A stretch of DNA of 15,479 bases from Actinomycetales bacterium (GTDB taxonomy: Bacteria > Actinomycetota > Actinomycetes > Actinomycetales > BWSM-131). Below the pieces are notes generated by a model that saw only the letters and a program-made list of their open reading frames with translations, did not search any database and had not been told where the DNA came from. Location: contig JASBSH010000194.1 in NCBI GenBank assembly GCA_030149025.1, positions 1 through 15,479 on the forward strand, given 5' to 3'. Shown piece by piece: positions 12,670 through 15,479 of the stretch. A program made the translations under genes and the position numbers. Within the stretch, counting starts at the first letter, position 1. Each line of letters begins with the position of its first letter.

Positions 12670-13725
12670 CTTACGGGTGAGAAGGGCGCGCTTCACTTCA
12701 GCGATCGCCTTCGTCACCTGGATGCCGCGGGGGCACGCGTCGGTGCAGTTGAACACCGTGCGGCAGCGCCACACGCCCTCACGGTCGTTGAGGATCTCCA
12801 GCCGCATGTCGGCCGCCTCGTCACGGCTGTCGAAGATGAACCGGTGAGCGTTGACGATCGCCGCGGGGCCGAAGTACTGACCGTCGGTCCAGAACACCGG
12901 ACACGAGGAGGTGCAGGCCGCACACAGGATGCACTTCGTCGTGTCGTCGAAGCGCTCCCGGTCGCCCGGGCTCTGGATGCGCTCACGGGTCGGTTCCTGA
13001 CCGCCGGCGACGAGGAACGGCATGATCTCCCGGTAGGACTGGAAGAACGGCTCCATGTCCACGACGAGGTCCTTCTCGACCGGCAGGCCCTTGATGGGCT
13101 CGACGGTGATCGGCTTGTCGGGGTTGAGGTCCTTCACCAGGCTCTTGCACGCGAGCCGGTTCTTGCCGTTGATGCGCATGGCGTCCGAGCCGCAGACGCC
13201 GTGGGCGCAGGAGCGGCGGAACGTGAGGGAACCGTCCTGCTCCCACTTGATCTTGTGCAGGGCGTCGAGCAGACGGTCCGTCCCGTGTACCTGGACGCGG
13301 TAGTCCTCCCAGTGCGGCTCGGTGTCCGTCTCCGGGATGTACCGGCGGATCCGCAGGGTGACCTCGAAAGTCGGGACAGTGCCCGGCGCCTCCTCGGTCT
13401 TCTGGGTCTCGACGACCGTCTCCCGGGCCTGGAGCTCCTCGCCCGGGGATGGCTCGACGGGCTGCTCGACGGCAGCCGCGCCCGAGGCGTCGTCGGCCGC
13501 CTTGACCGGCTCGCTGCGCGGAGTGGAGGTGGGCTGCGCCGGCGCCTGGGCCTGCGGCGGGTTGCCGTCCCCGTCACGGGCGGTCTCGGCCTCGGTGGGC
13601 GGGTTGCTCGGGGCTGCCGCGTCGGCAGCCGCGTCGGCGGCCGGGTGGGAGGCGGGGCTGGCGCCCGCCTTGGCGGGATCGTCCGTGCCGAACACCTTCT
13701 CGCGCGGGGTCATCTCGTCGGCCAT
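12664..13725 (-). CDS. sdhB: Succinate dehydrogenase iron-sulfur subunit, with long N-terminal extension
   Basis: SdhB carries electrons from the flavoprotein to quinone in respiratory complex II at the inner face of the membrane. The 353-residue product is about 100 longer than usual. The cluster ligands are complete: C173, C178, D181 and C193 for [2Fe-2S]; C265, C268, C271 and C331 for [4Fe-4S]; C275, C321 and C327 for [3Fe-4S]. The family domain starts only at about residue 117 (VPTFEVTLRIRRY). Residues 1-115 are rich in Ala, Pro, Glu and Asp and look disordered. The start is ATG 13725, which shares one base with the sdhA stop (TGATG) and has GGAG 11 nt upstream. An upstream in-frame start would lie inside sdhA and is unlikely. 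The extension has no frame break and reads straight into the domain. Confidence 0.93.
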   Translation of the reverse strand: MADEMTPREKVFGTDDPAKAGASPASHPAADAAADAAAPSNPPTEAETARDGDGNPPQAQAPAQPTSTPRSEPVKAADDASGAAAVEQPVEPSPGEELQARETVVETQKTEEAPGTVPTFEVTLRIRRYIPETDTEPHWEDYRVQVHGTDRLLDALHKIKWEQDGSLTFRRSCAHGVCGSDAMRINGKNRLACKSLVKDLNPDKPITVEPIKGLPVEKDLVVDMEPFFQSYREIMPFLVAGGQEPTRERIQSPGDRERFDDTTKCILCAACTSSCPVFWTDGQYFGPAAIVNAHRFIFDSRDEAADMRLEILNDREGVWRCRTVFNCTDACPRGIQVTKAIAEVKRALLTRKV

Positions 13726-15479
13726 CAGTACTTGCGCTCCATGGGCTGGTAGCGGGTCACGGTCACCGGCTTGTAGTCGAGCCGGACGTCCCATTCGGTC
13801 AGCGGCGAGTGCGGGCCGGCGTCCGTGCCTTCGTCACGGACCTCCCGGTAGGCCATCGTGTGCCGCATGAAGTTGACGTCGTCCCGGTGGGGGTAGTCCT
13901 CGCGGAAGTGCCCGCCGCGGGACTCGTTGCGGGCGCGCGCGGACACGACGGAGACCTCCGCCAGGTCGAGCAGGAAGCCGAGCTCCACGGCCTCCAGCAG
14001 GTCGGTGTTGAACCGCTTGCCCTTGTCCTGGACCGAGACGTTCGCAAAGCGCTGACGCAGCCGAATGATGTCGTTCTCCGCCTGCTTGAGGCTGGCCTCG
14101 GTGCGGTACACCTGCGCGTTGCGGTCCATCGTCTCCTGCAGCTCGCTGCGCAGCGTGGCGACGCGCTCGCCGGAAGGCCGCTCGACGATCGACTGCAGCA
14201 TCGTCACGACCTCGCGGTCCGCGTCGTCCGCCAGCGGCGCGAGCGGCGCGGTTGTCGCGAACTCCGCGGCGGCGATACCGGCTCGCTTGCCGAACACGTT
14301 GATGTCGAGCAGTGAGTTCGTGCCCAGGCGGTTCGACCCGTGCACCGACACGCAGGCGACCTCACCGGCGGCGTACAGGCCGGGGACGGTGTTTGTGTTG
14401 TCCCGCAGCACCTCCGCCTGGATGTTCGTCGGGATGCCGCCCATCGCGTAGTGCGCGGTGGGGTACACCGGCACGGGTTCGGTGTACGGCTCGACACCGA
14501 GGTAGGTCCGCGCGAACTCGGTGATGTCCGGGAGCTTCGCATCGATGTGCGCGGGTTCGAGGTGGGTCAGGTCGAGCAGGACGTAGTCCTTGTTCGGTCC
14601 CGCGCCGCGGCCCTCCCGGACCTCGTTGGCCATGGAGCGGGCGACGATGTCGCGGGGCGCGAGGTCCTTGATGGTGGGGGCGTAGCGCTCCATGAACCGC
14701 TCGCCCTCGCTGTTGCGCAGGATGCCGCCCTCACCCCGGGCCGCCTCGCTGAGCAGGATCCCGAGACCGGCCAGGCCGGTCGGGTGGAACTGGAAGAACT
14801 CCATGTCCTCCAGCGGCAGGCCCTTGCGCCACACGATGCCCATGCCGTCACCGGTGAGGGTGTGGGCGTTCGAGGTGGTGCGGAAGACCTTCCCGAAGCC
14901 GCCGGTGGCGAAGATGATCGACTTGGCGTTGAAGACGTGGATCTCGCCGGTGGCCAGCTCGTACGCGACGACGCCCGCGGTCACGGGACCGTCGTCGGTC
15001 TCCGTGAGGAGCAGGTCGAGGACGTAGAACTCGTTGTAGAACTCCACGTCGTGCTTGATGCACTGCTGGTAGAGCGTCTGCAGGATCATGTGGCCGGTGC
15101 GGTCCGCGGCGAAGCAGGAGCGGCGCACCGCGGCCTCGCCGTGGTTGCGGGTGTGGCCGCCGAACCGGCGCTGGTCGATCCGGCCCTCGTCGGTGCGGTT
15201 GAAGGGCAGGCCCATCTTCTCGAGGTCGAGGACCGCGTCGATGGCCTCCTTCGCCATCACCTCGGCGGCGTCCTGGTCGACGAGGTAGTCACCGCCCTTG
15301 ACGGTGTCGAAGGTGTGCCACTCCCAGTTGTCCTCCTCGACGTTGGCCAGCGCGGCGCACATGCCGCCCTGGGCCGCGCCGGTGTGGGACCGGGTCGGGT
15401 ACAGCTTGGTGAGGACGGCGGTGCGGGTGCGGGTGCTGGACTCCAGCGCCGCGCGCATGCCGGCGCCGCCGGCCCCGAC
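13725..15479 (-). CDS. sdhA: Succinate dehydrogenase flavoprotein subunit (N-terminus beyond window)
   Basis: SdhA oxidises succinate to fumarate with covalently bound FAD, in complex II. The visible 584 codons lack only the first residues: the right edge still shows VGAGGAG, part of the Rossmann FAD motif. Counting from the Met just after it (codon at 15458), functional residues are all present: H25 in RSHTGAAQGG (FAD attachment), H225 in FQFHPTGLAG, R269 in APRDIVARS, H336 in TAHYAMGGI and R377 in GSNRLGTNSLLD. The C-terminal helical domain ends with YKPVTVTRYQPMERKY. It is followed by sdhB with a 1-nt overlap; the membrane-anchor genes sdhC and sdhD would be expected upstream, outside the window. 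Confidence 0.96.
   Translation of the reverse strand, partial: VGAGGAGMRAALESSTRTRTAVLTKLYPTRSHTGAAQGGMCAALANVEEDNWEWHTFDTVKGGDYLVDQDAAEVMAKEAIDAVLDLEKMGLPFNRTDEGRIDQRRFGGHTRNHGEAAVRRSCFAADRTGHMILQTLYQQCIKHDVEFYNEFYVLDLLLTETDDGPVTAGVVAYELATGEIHVFNAKSIIFATGGFGKVFRTTSNAHTLTGDGMGIVWRKGLPLEDMEFFQFHPTGLAGLGILLSEAARGEGGILRNSEGERFMERYAPTIKDLAPRDIVARSMANEVREGRGAGPNKDYVLLDLTHLEPAHIDAKLPDITEFARTYLGVEPYTEPVPVYPTAHYAMGGIPTNIQAEVLRDNTNTVPGLYAAGEVACVSVHGSNRLGTNSLLDINVFGKRAGIAAAEFATTAPLAPLADDADREVVTMLQSIVERPSGERVATLRSELQETMDRNAQVYRTEASLKQAENDIIRLRQRFANVSVQDKGKRFNTDLLEAVELGFLLDLAEVSVVSARARNESRGGHFREDYPHRDDVNFMRHTMAYREVRDEGTDAGPHSPLTEWDVRLDYKPVTVTRYQPMERKY

Noticed and set aside
13726..13794. Earlier in-frame start for sdhB
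   Set aside because: It would lie within the sdhA coding region. ATG 13725 overlaps the sdhA stop, which is the usual coupling.
1..15479. tRNA or rRNA genes
   Set aside because: No cloverleaf with the conserved GGTTCGAATC-type T-arm, and no rRNA-like stretch, was found on reading either strand.

Overview
This is a high-GC, gene-dense stretch of chromosome from an actinobacterium, most likely Micrococcales. Codon use, actinobacterial-style -10 hexamers placed right before start codons, and the neighbourhood (glyA-folD, xth, trpS, a D,D-carboxypeptidase, sdhAB) all fit; the family (Cellulomonadaceae or Promicromonosporaceae) is a guess. Almost all of the window is housekeeping core genome. No prophage, defence island, CRISPR array or tRNA gene is visible.

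Layout. (1) 1-142: the right end of an ISL3-type insertion sequence, with the transposase C-terminus and a probable terminal inverted repeat, running in from the left edge. (2) 329-2572, minus strand: an amidohydrolase of the prolidase/imidazolonepropionase-like group and purU (10-formyl-THF deformylase). (3) 2573-4920, plus strand: a ZTP (pfl) riboswitch leading a glyA-folD operon, divergent from purU. The 170 bp between them separates a formyl-THF-consuming gene from two genes that supply one-carbon units. (4) 4921-5194: a convergent intergenic region packed with unexplained structure, namely two sets of tandem repeats and a perfect 24-bp hairpin. (5) 5195-7276: an M20 amidohydrolase (minus) divergent from xth, exonuclease III (plus). 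(6) 7442-9583: an MFS exporter (minus) divergent from a winged-helix ArsR-type regulator (plus), with a clean palindromic operator over the exporter's -35 region. (7) 9663-11224: trpS and an overlapping 2H phosphoesterase (2'-5' RNA ligase family). (8) 11326-15479, minus strand: a secreted or membrane-anchored D,D-carboxypeptidase preceded by sdhAB. sdhA runs off the right edge, and sdhB carries a disordered N-terminal extension of roughly 115 residues.

The least ordinary signals are non-coding. A near-palindromic element with core CTGCAGAACTGCAAGATC occurs five times at three loci, always in the same orientation and always just 3' of a minus-strand gene; one copy supplies a stop codon. The perfect hairpin after folD, a nested hairpin overlapping the carboxypeptidase promoter, and a repeated -10/start-codon geometry implying leaderless mRNAs are the other points worth following up. 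No clearly new protein system is evident.
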